A DNA stretch of 45,836 bases, taken from assembly GCA_947447395.1 (NCBI GenBank), contig CANFJH010000005.1:1-45836 (forward strand), written 5' to 3'. Origin of the DNA: Microbacteriaceae bacterium. Its GTDB lineage: Bacteria; Actinomycetota; Actinomycetes; Actinomycetales; Microbacteriaceae. The notes beneath the pieces are model-generated. The model was not told the origin of the DNA. It searched no databases and was given only the letters and a program-made list of their open reading frames with translations. The position numbers were made by a program, and so were the translations under genes. Below, in pieces: positions 1 to 8,188 of this stretch (position 1 is its first letter; each line of letters opens with the position of its first letter).

Positions 1-266
1 GGAATTCCCCAGAAACTCGAATCATCCAAAGGCTAAATGAAAACCTCGACGATGCGGGCAACCGAAACCTCACTCTGCTAGTCATAAACGGCTCGGGTCA
101 GGAAGCCCAGCTGACGATGCCAAGTTGGGAAACGGCTTCAAAGTATGAACTGCTCTGGAATAGCTCGGACGACGCCCCAACCACAAGTTCGGCCCAATTT
201 GATGCCGGCGATAATGTTGCCATTTCGGAATGTTCGGTGATGCTTTTCCGTGCTCTTGCTTCCTAA
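1..266 (+). CDS. glgX: Glycogen debranching enzyme GlgX, C-terminal part (5' end outside window)
   Basis: The reading frame is open from the left edge (first full codon at position 3) to a TAA at 264-266, giving about 87 residues. The end reads like the C-terminal beta-sandwich of GlgX-type isoamylases: a strand resembling NLTLLVINGSGQEAQL, then a region ending CSVMLFRALAS, like the closing strand of family members. GlgX removes alpha-1,6 branches from glycogen trimmed by phosphorylase. No catalytic residues lie in the visible part, so the name rests on the tail and on the adjoining glgE and glgB. A trehalose-synthase-type or other GH13 tail is a less likely alternative. glgE starts 19 bases downstream, suggesting one operon. 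Confidence 0.68.
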   Translation, partial: NSPETRIIQRLNENLDDAGNRNLTLLVINGSGQEAQLTMPSWETASKYELLWNSSDDAPTTSSAQFDAGDNVAISECSVMLFRALAS

Positions 267-285
267 CAATCGCTAAGTTTGTTAT

Positions 286-2307
286 GTGAGCCACACCATC
301 GCGTACCGTCATAACTCACCATTTGGTCGTTTACCGATCGAGCAGGTGTCCCCCGTCGTTGAGGGCGGCCGATTTGCCGCCAAGGGCTTTGCCGGAGAAA
401 TGATCACCTTCTCCGCTGTTGTCTACCGCGAAGGTCATGACAGCCTGGGCGTTGAGCTTCTTCTTACTTCCCCATCAGGAAAAACCACAACCACTCGAAT
501 GACCGAAGGCGCGCCTGGCAGCGACAGTTGGCACGCCAAGGCGCTCGTTGATTCTGTGGGCACCTGGACGTTCCGAATCCAGGCTTTTAGCGATGAATAC
601 GCAACCTGGCACCACAACACCGAAGTCAAACTCGATGCCGGTATCGACCAAGACCTAATGATGCTCGAGGGCATTCGGCTATTCACAAATGCGGCTAGCG
701 AAAACGGTCGAAGTTCCGCAGAAGCCAAGAAACTGGTTGCCCTGGCTGAAATTTTGAGCGACGAGACGCTCACTCATGCCGAGCGTCTTCACGCAGCCGA
801 AACCGAAGCGATTACCGCAGTCCTGGCCAAATCCCCAATTCGTGCTCTAGTCACTCACGGCGATGTCTACAAAATTCAGGTTGAGAGAAAACTTGCTGGC
901 TCGGGTGCCTGGTACGAGTTTTTCCCACGAAGCGAAGGGGCAAAATTCAACCCTAAAACTGGTGAGTGGAAATCAGGCACCTTCAAAACTGCGGCCAAAA
1001 GACTTCCAGCTGTGGCAGCCATGGGTTTTGAAGTTCTTTATTTGCCGCCAATTCACCCAATCGGGAACGCCCACCGCAAGGGCCCGAACAACACTCTCGA
1101 TGCTGCAGCCGGGGATCCTGGTTCGCCATGGGCAATTGGCTCATCAGCAGGTGGGCACGATACCGTTCACCCAGACCTTGGCACTGTGAAGGACTTCGAA
1201 AGATTCGTAAAGGAAGCCAACGCTCTCGGATTGGAAATAGCGCTCGACTTTGCGCTGCAGGCTTCACCAGATCACCCTTGGGTGCAAAGTAACCCGGAGT
1301 GGTTCACCACCCGCGCTGACGGCACTGTGGCCTACGCCGAGAACCCGCCGAAGAAATACCAGGACATCTACCCCATCAACTTCGATAACGACCGCGACGG
1401 AATTTATTCGGAAGCCTTGGCGCTCGTGCGCTTGTGGATTTCTCGCGGAGTAAAGATTTTCCGAGTGGATAACCCGCACACCAAACCAGTCAACTTCTGG
1501 GAGTGGTTAATCGGAGAGGTAAATGCAGAATTCCCCGAGGTTATCTTCCTAGCCGAAGCATTTACTCGCCCGGCAATGATGCACGCACTTGGTAAGGCTG
1601 GCTTTCAGCAGTCATACACCTACTTCACTTGGCGAAACACAAAATATGAACTCTCCGAGTATTTCAATGAAGTTGCCCATGCATCATCGCCGTTTTTCCG
1701 ACCAAACTTCTGGGTTAGCACTCCCGATATTCTCACTCCATACCTTTCCTACGGCGGCAAGAACGCTCACATGATTCGTGCAGCCTTGGCCGCTTTGGGA
1801 GGAAGCAGCTGGGGAATGTATGCCGGCTATGAGCTAATCGAGTCCACTCCTCGTCCGGGCGCAGAAGAGCACATCGATTCGGAAAAATATCAGTACAAGC
1901 CTCGTGATTGGGCCGCAGCCGACAAGGCCGGAACCAGCATCGCCCCATACATTACTGCCCTAAATGCAATTCGAACAGCGCACCCCGCGATTGGACAAAT
2001 TCGCACGCTGGAAACTCACAACAGCACCGACGACGGCCTGTTCGTGTTCAGTAAACACGTGAGCGCTGGGCAATCTAGCACTGGGAAAACCGACACCGTC
2101 ATTGTTGTAGTGAACCTTGACCCAAACAATGTGCGCGAAGGCGATATTAACCTCGACCTCTGGAAACTTGACCTGGGCTATGACAAACCCTTCAAGGTAA
2201 CCGACCTAATGACCGGCGACAGTCGAAGCATTAGCGCTAAGAGCTATGTACGCATTGACCCGCACATTCAGCCCGCAATGGTACTCAGAGTAGATCGAGA
2301 GAAATAG
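286..2307 (+). CDS. glgE: Alpha-1,4-glucan:maltose-1-phosphate maltosyltransferase GlgE
   Basis: GlgE (GH13 subfamily 3) transfers maltosyl units from maltose-1-phosphate to the non-reducing end of alpha-1,4-glucan in the cytoplasm. The 673-residue length is normal. An N-terminal beta domain (about 1-115, with ISPVVEGGR-like and YREGHD motifs) precedes the GH13 barrel. Expected catalytic residues are present: nucleophile Asp395 in FRVDNPHTKP, acid/base Glu424 in LAEAFTRP and Asp481 in STPDIL. Each is one position above the Streptomyces coelicolor numbering as I recall it (394/423/480). The start is GTG at 286 with no clear Shine-Dalgarno sequence, so translation may depend on coupling to the gene before it. 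glgB follows after one base. Confidence 0.95.
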   Translation: MSHTIAYRHNSPFGRLPIEQVSPVVEGGRFAAKGFAGEMITFSAVVYREGHDSLGVELLLTSPSGKTTTTRMTEGAPGSDSWHAKALVDSVGTWTFRIQAFSDEYATWHHNTEVKLDAGIDQDLMMLEGIRLFTNAASENGRSSAEAKKLVALAEILSDETLTHAERLHAAETEAITAVLAKSPIRALVTHGDVYKIQVERKLAGSGAWYEFFPRSEGAKFNPKTGEWKSGTFKTAAKRLPAVAAMGFEVLYLPPIHPIGNAHRKGPNNTLDAAAGDPGSPWAIGSSAGGHDTVHPDLGTVKDFERFVKEANALGLEIALDFALQASPDHPWVQSNPEWFTTRADGTVAYAENPPKKYQDIYPINFDNDRDGIYSEALALVRLWISRGVKIFRVDNPHTKPVNFWEWLIGEVNAEFPEVIFLAEAFTRPAMMHALGKAGFQQSYTYFTWRNTKYELSEYFNEVAHASSPFFRPNFWVSTPDILTPYLSYGGKNAHMIRAALAALGGSSWGMYAGYELIESTPRPGAEEHIDSEKYQYKPRDWAAADKAGTSIAPYITALNAIRTAHPAIGQIRTLETHNSTDDGLFVFSKHVSAGQSSTGKTDTVIVVVNLDPNNVREGDINLDLWKLDLGYDKPFKVTDLMTGDSRSISAKSYVRIDPHIQPAMVLRVDREK

Positions 2308-2308
2308 C

Positions 2309-4486
2309 ATGGCCAAGGTCGTAAGCCTAGAACTTCCAAAACTCGATTCCGAGCTTCTGGATAAGGTCAGCAATGGTAAGTATCACGACCCACATTCCGT
2401 GCTCGGTGTGCACCCAATTGATGGGGGTTGGGTAATTCGAGCCCTAAGACCACTGGCCAAAAGCGTGACGGCCATTGTTGGCAAGTCAAGGCTTGAGCTC
2501 AGCCACAGCTTCAACGGCATTTTTGAGGGTGCCGTGGCTGGAAAAACCGTGCCAAGCTACCAAATTGAAGCAAGTTACGAAGATGGTGAGTGGCTTGGAG
2601 ACGACGCGTATCGCCATCTACCATCCCTCGGCGAACTCGACCTTCACCTAATCAAGGAAGGGCGCCATGAAGAGCTTTGGAAGGCTCTCGGAGCCAACCT
2701 AAAGCCAGAAGGTGTGGCATTTGCAGTTTGGGCACCCAACGCCCAAGCCGTTCGTGTAGTCGGCGATTTCAATGGGTGGAATGGTCTGACTCACTCCATG
2801 CGCGTAATGGGTTCCAGCGGTGTTTGGGAGCTATTTGTTCCCGGACTAAAAGCTGGAACAAAGTACAAGTTTGAAATTTTGACTAAAGCTGGAGATTGGA
2901 TTACCAAGATTGATCCGCTTGCAAAATTTTCTGAGATTCCCCCGCACACCGCGTCCGTCGTTGTTGAATCCACGTACAAGTGGAAAGACAAGACTTGGCT
3001 TACGACCAGAACGAAACGCGATGCCCTTAAAGCCCCAATGAGCATTTACGAACTTCATGTTGGGTCTTGGCGTCTCGGGCTTGACTATCGCACCCTTGCC
3101 GATGAACTTATCGACTACGTAACCGAGCTCGGCTTTACACACGTTGAATTCATGCCAATTGCTGAACACCCGTACGCACCGTCATGGGGATATCAGGTCA
3201 CAGGCTACTACGCACCCACTTCACGATTTGGGAACCCAGACGACCTTCGCTACCTAATCGACCGACTACACCAAGCCGGTATCGGTGTAATTCTCGACTG
3301 GGTGCCTGCTCACTTCCCGAAGGATGTCTGGGCACTTGGCCGCTTTGATGGCGAACCTCTTTACGAACACGCTGACCCGAGACGAGGCGAGCACCCCGAC
3401 TGGGGCACTTACATCTTTGACTTCGGACGCACCGAAGTTCGAAACTTCTTGGTGGCTAACGCGCTGTACTGGTTGGAAGAATTCCACATCGATGGCCTGA
3501 GAGTCGACGCAGTTGCGTCCATGTTGTACCTTGACTACTCACGCGAGGGTAACGACTGGCTACCGAATGTGCATGGCGGTCGTGAGAACCTCGACGCAAT
3601 TGCCTTTATGCAGGAAGCCAATGCCACGGCTTATCGCCGCAACCCGGGAATCATGATGATCGCTGAAGAGTCAACCAGCTGGGGCGGGGTTAGCGCCCCA
3701 ACTGACGGAGGAGGCCTGGGCTTCGGCTTCAAATGGAACATGGGCTGGATGAATGACAGCCTAAAGTACATTGAAAAAGACCCAATGTACCGCTCGCACC
3801 ATCACGGAGAGATCACCTTCTCCATGCTCTACGCATACGACGAGAAATTTATACTCCCAATTAGCCACGACGAAGTTGTTCACGGCAAAGGATCACTGCT
3901 GGCGAAAATGCCAGGCGACCGCTGGCAGCAACTTGCAAATGTTCGAGCCTATTTGGCTTTCATGTGGTCTCACCCTGGCAAACAACTTTTGTTTATGGGA
4001 AGTGAATTCGGCCAGCTCGGTGAATGGAACCAGGAGCACGGTCTCGATTGGTGGATTTTGGGTCAAGAACCTCACCAGAAACTTCAAAAATTGGTGAGCG
4101 AACTAAATCGCATTTATCTTGCGAACCCTGCGATGTGGGAGTTAGATCACCAGCGCGAAGGCTTTCAGTGGATTGACGGCGGAAATGCAACCCAGAACGT
4201 TCTGACCTACCTGAGATACGATGGCCAGGGTAATCCCCTAGCTTGCGTGATTAACTTTGCCGGCAACCCTCACTTCGATTTCCAACTTGGCTTGCCTTTG
4301 GGCGGGGTTTGGGAAGAGGTTCTCAATACCGACTCAGAGATTTTTGGTGGATCCGGCGTTGGAAACCTCGGCAAGGTTGAGGCTTCCGGAACTTGCACTC
4401 ACGGCCAACCGCACACTGCGTCGATTCAGGTTCCACCGCTTGGTGCGGTCTGGTTCAAGCCGGCAAAGGTTAGTAAAGCAAAGTAG
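2309..4486 (+). CDS. glgB: 1,4-alpha-glucan branching enzyme GlgB
   Basis: GlgB cuts alpha-1,4 chains and rejoins them as alpha-1,6 branches, acting on the linear glucan extended by GlgE. The 725 residues include an N-terminal module (1-110), a CBM48 domain (about 130-215, FAVWAPNAQAVRVVGDFNGW), the GH13 barrel and a C-terminal beta domain. Catalytic residues are nucleophile Asp400 (DGLRVDAVASM), acid/base Glu453 (MIAEEST) and Asp521 (SHDEVVHGKGS), each five below E. coli GlgB numbering. The ATG lies one base after the glgE stop, so the two are probably translated together. The last 17 bases overlap the end of the opposite-strand gene, leaving no room for a terminator between them. Confidence 0.97.
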   Translation: MAKVVSLELPKLDSELLDKVSNGKYHDPHSVLGVHPIDGGWVIRALRPLAKSVTAIVGKSRLELSHSFNGIFEGAVAGKTVPSYQIEASYEDGEWLGDDAYRHLPSLGELDLHLIKEGRHEELWKALGANLKPEGVAFAVWAPNAQAVRVVGDFNGWNGLTHSMRVMGSSGVWELFVPGLKAGTKYKFEILTKAGDWITKIDPLAKFSEIPPHTASVVVESTYKWKDKTWLTTRTKRDALKAPMSIYELHVGSWRLGLDYRTLADELIDYVTELGFTHVEFMPIAEHPYAPSWGYQVTGYYAPTSRFGNPDDLRYLIDRLHQAGIGVILDWVPAHFPKDVWALGRFDGEPLYEHADPRRGEHPDWGTYIFDFGRTEVRNFLVANALYWLEEFHIDGLRVDAVASMLYLDYSREGNDWLPNVHGGRENLDAIAFMQEANATAYRRNPGIMMIAEESTSWGGVSAPTDGGGLGFGFKWNMGWMNDSLKYIEKDPMYRSHHHGEITFSMLYAYDEKFILPISHDEVVHGKGSLLAKMPGDRWQQLANVRAYLAFMWSHPGKQLLFMGSEFGQLGEWNQEHGLDWWILGQEPHQKLQKLVSELNRIYLANPAMWELDHQREGFQWIDGGNATQNVLTYLRYDGQGNPLACVINFAGNPHFDFQLGLPLGGVWEEVLNTDSEIFGGSGVGNLGKVEASGTCTHGQPHTASIQVPPLGAVWFKPAKVSKAK

Positions 4487-5324
4487 CTAATTTAGCTCTA
4501 GCACTCTTTACTGAATCATTGGACGAGCCTGCAATCTCAAAGTACTCGAGCAAACGCGCCTTGATTATTTCTTTGTTTTCAGGTTGGACCTGCGGGTAAA
4601 GCGAGAGCAAAATATCGAAGCAGGACTGAAAATCACCAATAGCCGCCAGGACGTCGGCCAAAACGGTAGCTTCGCTGAAGGTGGTTGGCTGACTCTCTAA
4701 AATTTCTTCGTGTTTCAAATCCATGGTGCGTTTCATGAGATTCACCTGAGCCAGCAATGCCGAAGTTCGTAAGTCCTTTGGATTTTCAGCCTTTAGCTTG
4801 GTCAGCAACGCCAAAGCTTGATCAATCTGACCGGAGTCAACCAACTCAAGTGCTTCTTGAAGTGGCTTTGGAAGCTCGGGAATGGCATCTTCGGTGCCGC
4901 CTTCAACCAGTAATCCAGCAACACCTTGGGCGCTGGCTCCGGCAAGTAACTGGTTCACTATGGCTAGGTACTGGCTTTCAGTCAATGGGCCTTCAGCCAC
5001 GGGTAGCGGCTGCCCCTTAACTAAGGCAAACAATGACGGGCTCGTATTTACTCCAAATGCCTGGGCTACGCGAGCGTCTACCACGGAATTGACCCGAGCC
5101 AACATTAGCTTTCCGTTTTGTGAACGAACTACCTGCTCGAGAACCTGATCTGGTGAAGTTTCGAAAAATTCAAGAATTACCGGAACAGTGCCGGAAATCT
5201 TTACCAGAGTTGGCAGCGTCTTTTCGGTCACCTCGGCGACAAAGCTCGGCACTTTTAAGGTGTCAACAACTACCTGAGTTGGTGATTTAAGTTTTGATAA
5301 GTCCATTCCACCGGCGAGAGACAT
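4470..5324 (-). CDS. YbbN-like protein: redox-inactive thioredoxin fold plus TPR region
   Basis: The 284-residue protein has a thioredoxin-like domain (about 15-125) followed by helical TPR-like repeats (about 145-284), the arrangement of YbbN/CnoX co-chaperones. Where thioredoxin carries CxxC the sequence reads FFETSPDQ (54-60), with no cysteine, so it should not act as a disulfide oxidoreductase. The cis-proline loop is kept (NTSPS, Pro96). By family knowledge a role in holding unfolded clients or helping chaperones is likely; no partner can be named from sequence. Its ATG shares one base with the preceding stop (TAATG), so it is coupled to the membrane protein gene before it. Its 3' end overlaps glgB tail to tail by 17 bases. 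Confidence 0.8.
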   Translation of the reverse strand: MSLAGGMDLSKLKSPTQVVVDTLKVPSFVAEVTEKTLPTLVKISGTVPVILEFFETSPDQVLEQVVRSQNGKLMLARVNSVVDARVAQAFGVNTSPSLFALVKGQPLPVAEGPLTESQYLAIVNQLLAGASAQGVAGLLVEGGTEDAIPELPKPLQEALELVDSGQIDQALALLTKLKAENPKDLRTSALLAQVNLMKRTMDLKHEEILESQPTTFSEATVLADVLAAIGDFQSCFDILLSLYPQVQPENKEIIKARLLEYFEIAGSSNDSVKSARAKLATLLY

Positions 5325-7021
5325 TAGAGCGACTTAACTTTCAACAGCCCAGCCTGCCAGCCGAGCAATTTGATCTTGCTGGCTTGGCCAATTGAAGGAA
5401 CATAAAACAACAACATGTCGCCGTAGGTTGAAACGACGCCCTTGATTGAGCCCTTTGCTCCTAAAGCAACCTGCTCCAATGCGTTCACAGTGATACCGCT
5501 ATTTTTCTTGGTTGGCTTAATCGTGGTGATGTCTTTCATGTAAACGGCTACGAGTGCACCGCCGTCAGCGGTTGCCAGGCCAAGCGGTTCAGGGTCGCTC
5601 AGTAGGTGCTGATAAGTCAGAGTCGCATTTGTCAAAGAGCGCTGCTGGTCACCCTGAATCTTTGAAATTTGAGAGTAGAAACTGTCGTTCGTCAGATTGA
5701 ACTTTCTATAGGAGGTTGATGCCGAACCCTGGTTGATGACATCCCCGTAAACGGTAGGTAGGTTTTGCGGAAGCTCAGCAAGGTAAGCAGAGTCTGGTGT
5801 TACAGGAACGCTGCCGTCTGTGGCCACTGGAACGTTTGGGAGTTTGACACTAGAAACCAGCGTGGTTGTATACCAAACCTGGTACTGCTGACGCGGAGTC
5901 ATCTGCCTAAAGACTAAAAGGTTCGGTAAGTGCTTCTTCTGAACGCCGGTAACGACCATGAGTGTCCTTGGCCATAGGTCGGTTGCAGCGGGAAGGCTTA
6001 GCGTTAGCGGAGAAGAGTAAATGGTCTCCAATGCCGGAGCCTTCTTAGATTTCTTTTGAAGCGCATAGGCGGCCTCGCGCATCTCCAGCGCTGGACCTGC
6101 GAACCGAGGCAACAACTGCGAACCATTGGCACTCGTGTCAGCATTTTTCGCCAGTGCAGCAACCGAAGTCACGATACGGCGAATTTGCCCTAGTTGTAGC
6201 GCGGCAGGCTTAGCAACCGTGCTCGACTTCGGGGTTGGCGTTGGAGTTGGTGAGGTTGCCGCTGGTGCACAGCCAGCAACCAGGCCAACCAAAACCAGTG
6301 ACGCCGGCAAAAGTGCATAGTTTCTTCCAGCGACACGGCGTCCGCGCCTAGGAACAGCAGACTCACGGCGCTTGGGGCGAGATCTTGGCCCCTGCGGCGC
6401 CTTTGGCAATCGGCGTCGAGGGCGTCTCGAATTACGAATATTTCTGAAGAGGAAAATGTTGTAGATAAGAGTGGCCAGAAGTAATCCCTCACCGCTGTAT
6501 AGCAAAACATTTGACGGCGTGAGGTCGTAGTTGCGCTGCCACTCAATCGTTACTCGGTTTGGGCCCGCAGCCAGGCCATCGCTCGCCAAAATAACGGCCG
6601 CCTCAGCCGAGGTGTCAACTTTGGCTGAGACCTTCCCGTTGGCCACACGTTCGGTGCGCCAAAGATCGGAGCCGGATGGATCGGCTGTTGGATCGATTCC
6701 ATCAACCGATGCGTAGGTAAGTTTCTTGGTTTTAGTATCAAAATCAATTGTTGTCTTCGATGAACCGCCCACCCAGGCGTTCAAATCGGCTTCGCGCCCG
6801 GTAGCCACGAAGACTCGGGCAGTACCGGCGGCCTGAATCACCGGAGTTCCACGATGAAGCCCCAAAATCGAGTGAGGAATAACAATAAGTGGCCTAGTTG
6901 AATCCATAACAATGGACATGGCCTTGGTCTCTTCAGGTGCCCAAACCGTTCGCTCAGCGATTCCAGCCAGTATTAACGCCAGCGAAAGGAAAAACATTGC
7001 AATCGCGATGATAATTCGCAT
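5324..7021 (-). CDS. Unrecognised membrane protein with internal lipobox-like segment
   Basis: I do not recognise the family. The 565 residues divide clearly. Membrane segment 1 is at 3-22, followed by a probably exported domain at 23-170. Membrane segment 2 (171-192) is followed by a very basic Arg/Lys/Pro-rich loop (193-233). Segment 3 (235-250) ends in LVAGC (Cys251) and runs into a Ser/Thr/Pro linker (256-268), then a domain of about 295 residues with no further membrane segment. The part from residue 234 onward looks like a lipoprotein precursor fused behind a membrane anchor; whether Cys251 is cleaved or lipidated is unknown. The gene starts at ATG 7021, diverges from the DivIVA-motif gene at 7094 and is coupled (TAATG) to the YbbN-like gene. 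Confidence 0.72.
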   Translation of the reverse strand: MRIIIAIAMFFLSLALILAGIAERTVWAPEETKAMSIVMDSTRPLIVIPHSILGLHRGTPVIQAAGTARVFVATGREADLNAWVGGSSKTTIDFDTKTKKLTYASVDGIDPTADPSGSDLWRTERVANGKVSAKVDTSAEAAVILASDGLAAGPNRVTIEWQRNYDLTPSNVLLYSGEGLLLATLIYNIFLFRNIRNSRRPRRRLPKAPQGPRSRPKRRESAVPRRGRRVAGRNYALLPASLVLVGLVAGCAPAATSPTPTPTPKSSTVAKPAALQLGQIRRIVTSVAALAKNADTSANGSQLLPRFAGPALEMREAAYALQKKSKKAPALETIYSSPLTLSLPAATDLWPRTLMVVTGVQKKHLPNLLVFRQMTPRQQYQVWYTTTLVSSVKLPNVPVATDGSVPVTPDSAYLAELPQNLPTVYGDVINQGSASTSYRKFNLTNDSFYSQISKIQGDQQRSLTNATLTYQHLLSDPEPLGLATADGGALVAVYMKDITTIKPTKKNSGITVNALEQVALGAKGSIKGVVSTYGDMLLFYVPSIGQASKIKLLGWQAGLLKVKSL

Positions 7022-7065
7022 GACAATCCAATCGGGGTAAACTTGTGGCTTGGGGCAGGCCTTTC

Positions 7066-7074
7066 AGTCTACCA
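7066..7074 (-). promoter_or_regulatory. Candidate extended -10 for the 7021 gene
   Basis: In the 72-base divergent gap, the minus strand reads TGGTAGACT, a TG-N-TANANT extended -10, about 45 bases before the ATG of the membrane protein gene. No good -35 is seen at 17 bases. Weak, single-motif evidence. Confidence 0.3.
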
Positions 7075-7082
7075 AAACACCT

Positions 7083-7087
7083 AGGAG
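7083..7087 (+). promoter_or_regulatory. Ribosome binding site fixing a TTG start at 7094
   Basis: AGGAG lies six bases before TTG 7094. It supports the TTG as the true start, because no ATG or GTG in that frame precedes the conserved FAIAMRGYDRDGVDEAL motif. Confidence 0.65.
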
Positions 7088-7093
7088 TAACTT

Positions 7094-8185
7094 TTGAGCG
7101 TCGACGGGAACGAATTCGCAATTGCCATGCGCGGTTACGACCGCGACGGCGTTGATGAAGCCCTTCGCCTACTTAGAAAAGAGCTCCTGCAGGTAAACGC
7201 TCAGAACTCGCAGTTGGCCGCCGAACTTCGAGAGAAAAACGCTCTTGCAAGCGAATTACAGGCAAAACTTGCCGAGAGTGAAGCTCCGAACTACGCTTCG
7301 GTTGGAACCAGAGCCGCACTTATTTTGAGCACCGCCGAGGAACAGTCCCTCAGGATTGTTGCCGATGCCGAAGCTGAACGAGACCGAATTCTGGCAGACC
7401 TTGAAGGCGAACTAACCGAACTTCGCGAAGAAGCCAAGTCTTATTACGATTCCCTAGTTTCTGAGGCTCAAAGGCGCTCAGAGCGCCTTCAGTCACAGGC
7501 AAAAGCCGACTACGACGCTTCGATTCGCGCGGCTCAAAATGCCGCAACCGAAATTGTGGACGAAGCAACGCGTGAAGCTGGATCCATTCGCGGAAACATT
7601 GCCACAGAGGCAGCAAGATTGCGTGCAACCACGAAGCGTGAAACCGAACTCATGAAGTCCGAGGCCGCCCGAAAGATTAGCGAGCAGAGACTAATCGAAT
7701 TCAAGAAGCTAAATAAAGAGGTAAACATTTCTGCAGCAGAAGAGCTTGTTAGCGAACAGTTCCGAATCGATTTGGAACTTGAACTGACCGGCCGCAGAGC
7801 AGAAGGCGAAGCGGAGTACCTGCGCAAGCACCAGGAAGCCGTAGCTGCGACACAGAAGTACCTGGACGACGCTCAGGCATCACTCGCCACTGCCAAGGTT
7901 CGCGCTAACGCCGCCAGGCTTGAAGCTGAAACTCTCGAGGCCGCTGCAAAGTCGGTAAATAAGCGAACCCGTGATGAAGCCAAGGAGCAAGCAGAAATCA
8001 CTCTCGTTAACGCCGAAGCCGAAGCCAGAGCAATCATTGCCGAAGCTGAGAATAAAGCCAGAAACGAAGTTCGTCGATTGAAGGCTGCCATTGCGAAACT
8101 CAACAATGAGCGAGATGCCGTTGCAATTTATCTGAGAAATCTTCGCTCGGTGGTCATAGCCGCCGAAGAGTCGATTGCCGAATAG
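7094..8185 (+). CDS. DivIVA-motif coiled-coil protein
   Basis: The 363 residues begin with a DivIVA-like motif (about 8-28, RGYDRDGVDEALRLL). The rest is almost entirely charged, Ala/Glu/Arg-rich heptad-like coiled coil, with no membrane segment or catalytic motif. DivIVA-family proteins bind curved membrane at poles and septa and organise actinobacterial wall growth. The long coiled coil resembles accessory polarity or filament proteins more than core Wag31/DivIVA, which is normally encoded beside ftsZ and sepF. The TTG start is supported by AGGAG six bases upstream. The AI-2E family membrane protein gene begins three bases after the stop, so the two are probably co-transcribed. Exact function is unknown. 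Confidence 0.78.
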   Translation: MSVDGNEFAIAMRGYDRDGVDEALRLLRKELLQVNAQNSQLAAELREKNALASELQAKLAESEAPNYASVGTRAALILSTAEEQSLRIVADAEAERDRILADLEGELTELREEAKSYYDSLVSEAQRRSERLQSQAKADYDASIRAAQNAATEIVDEATREAGSIRGNIATEAARLRATTKRETELMKSEAARKISEQRLIEFKKLNKEVNISAAEELVSEQFRIDLELELTGRRAEGEAEYLRKHQEAVAATQKYLDDAQASLATAKVRANAARLEAETLEAAAKSVNKRTRDEAKEQAEITLVNAEAEARAIIAEAENKARNEVRRLKAAIAKLNNERDAVAIYLRNLRSVVIAAEESIAE

Positions 8186-8188
8186 CCG

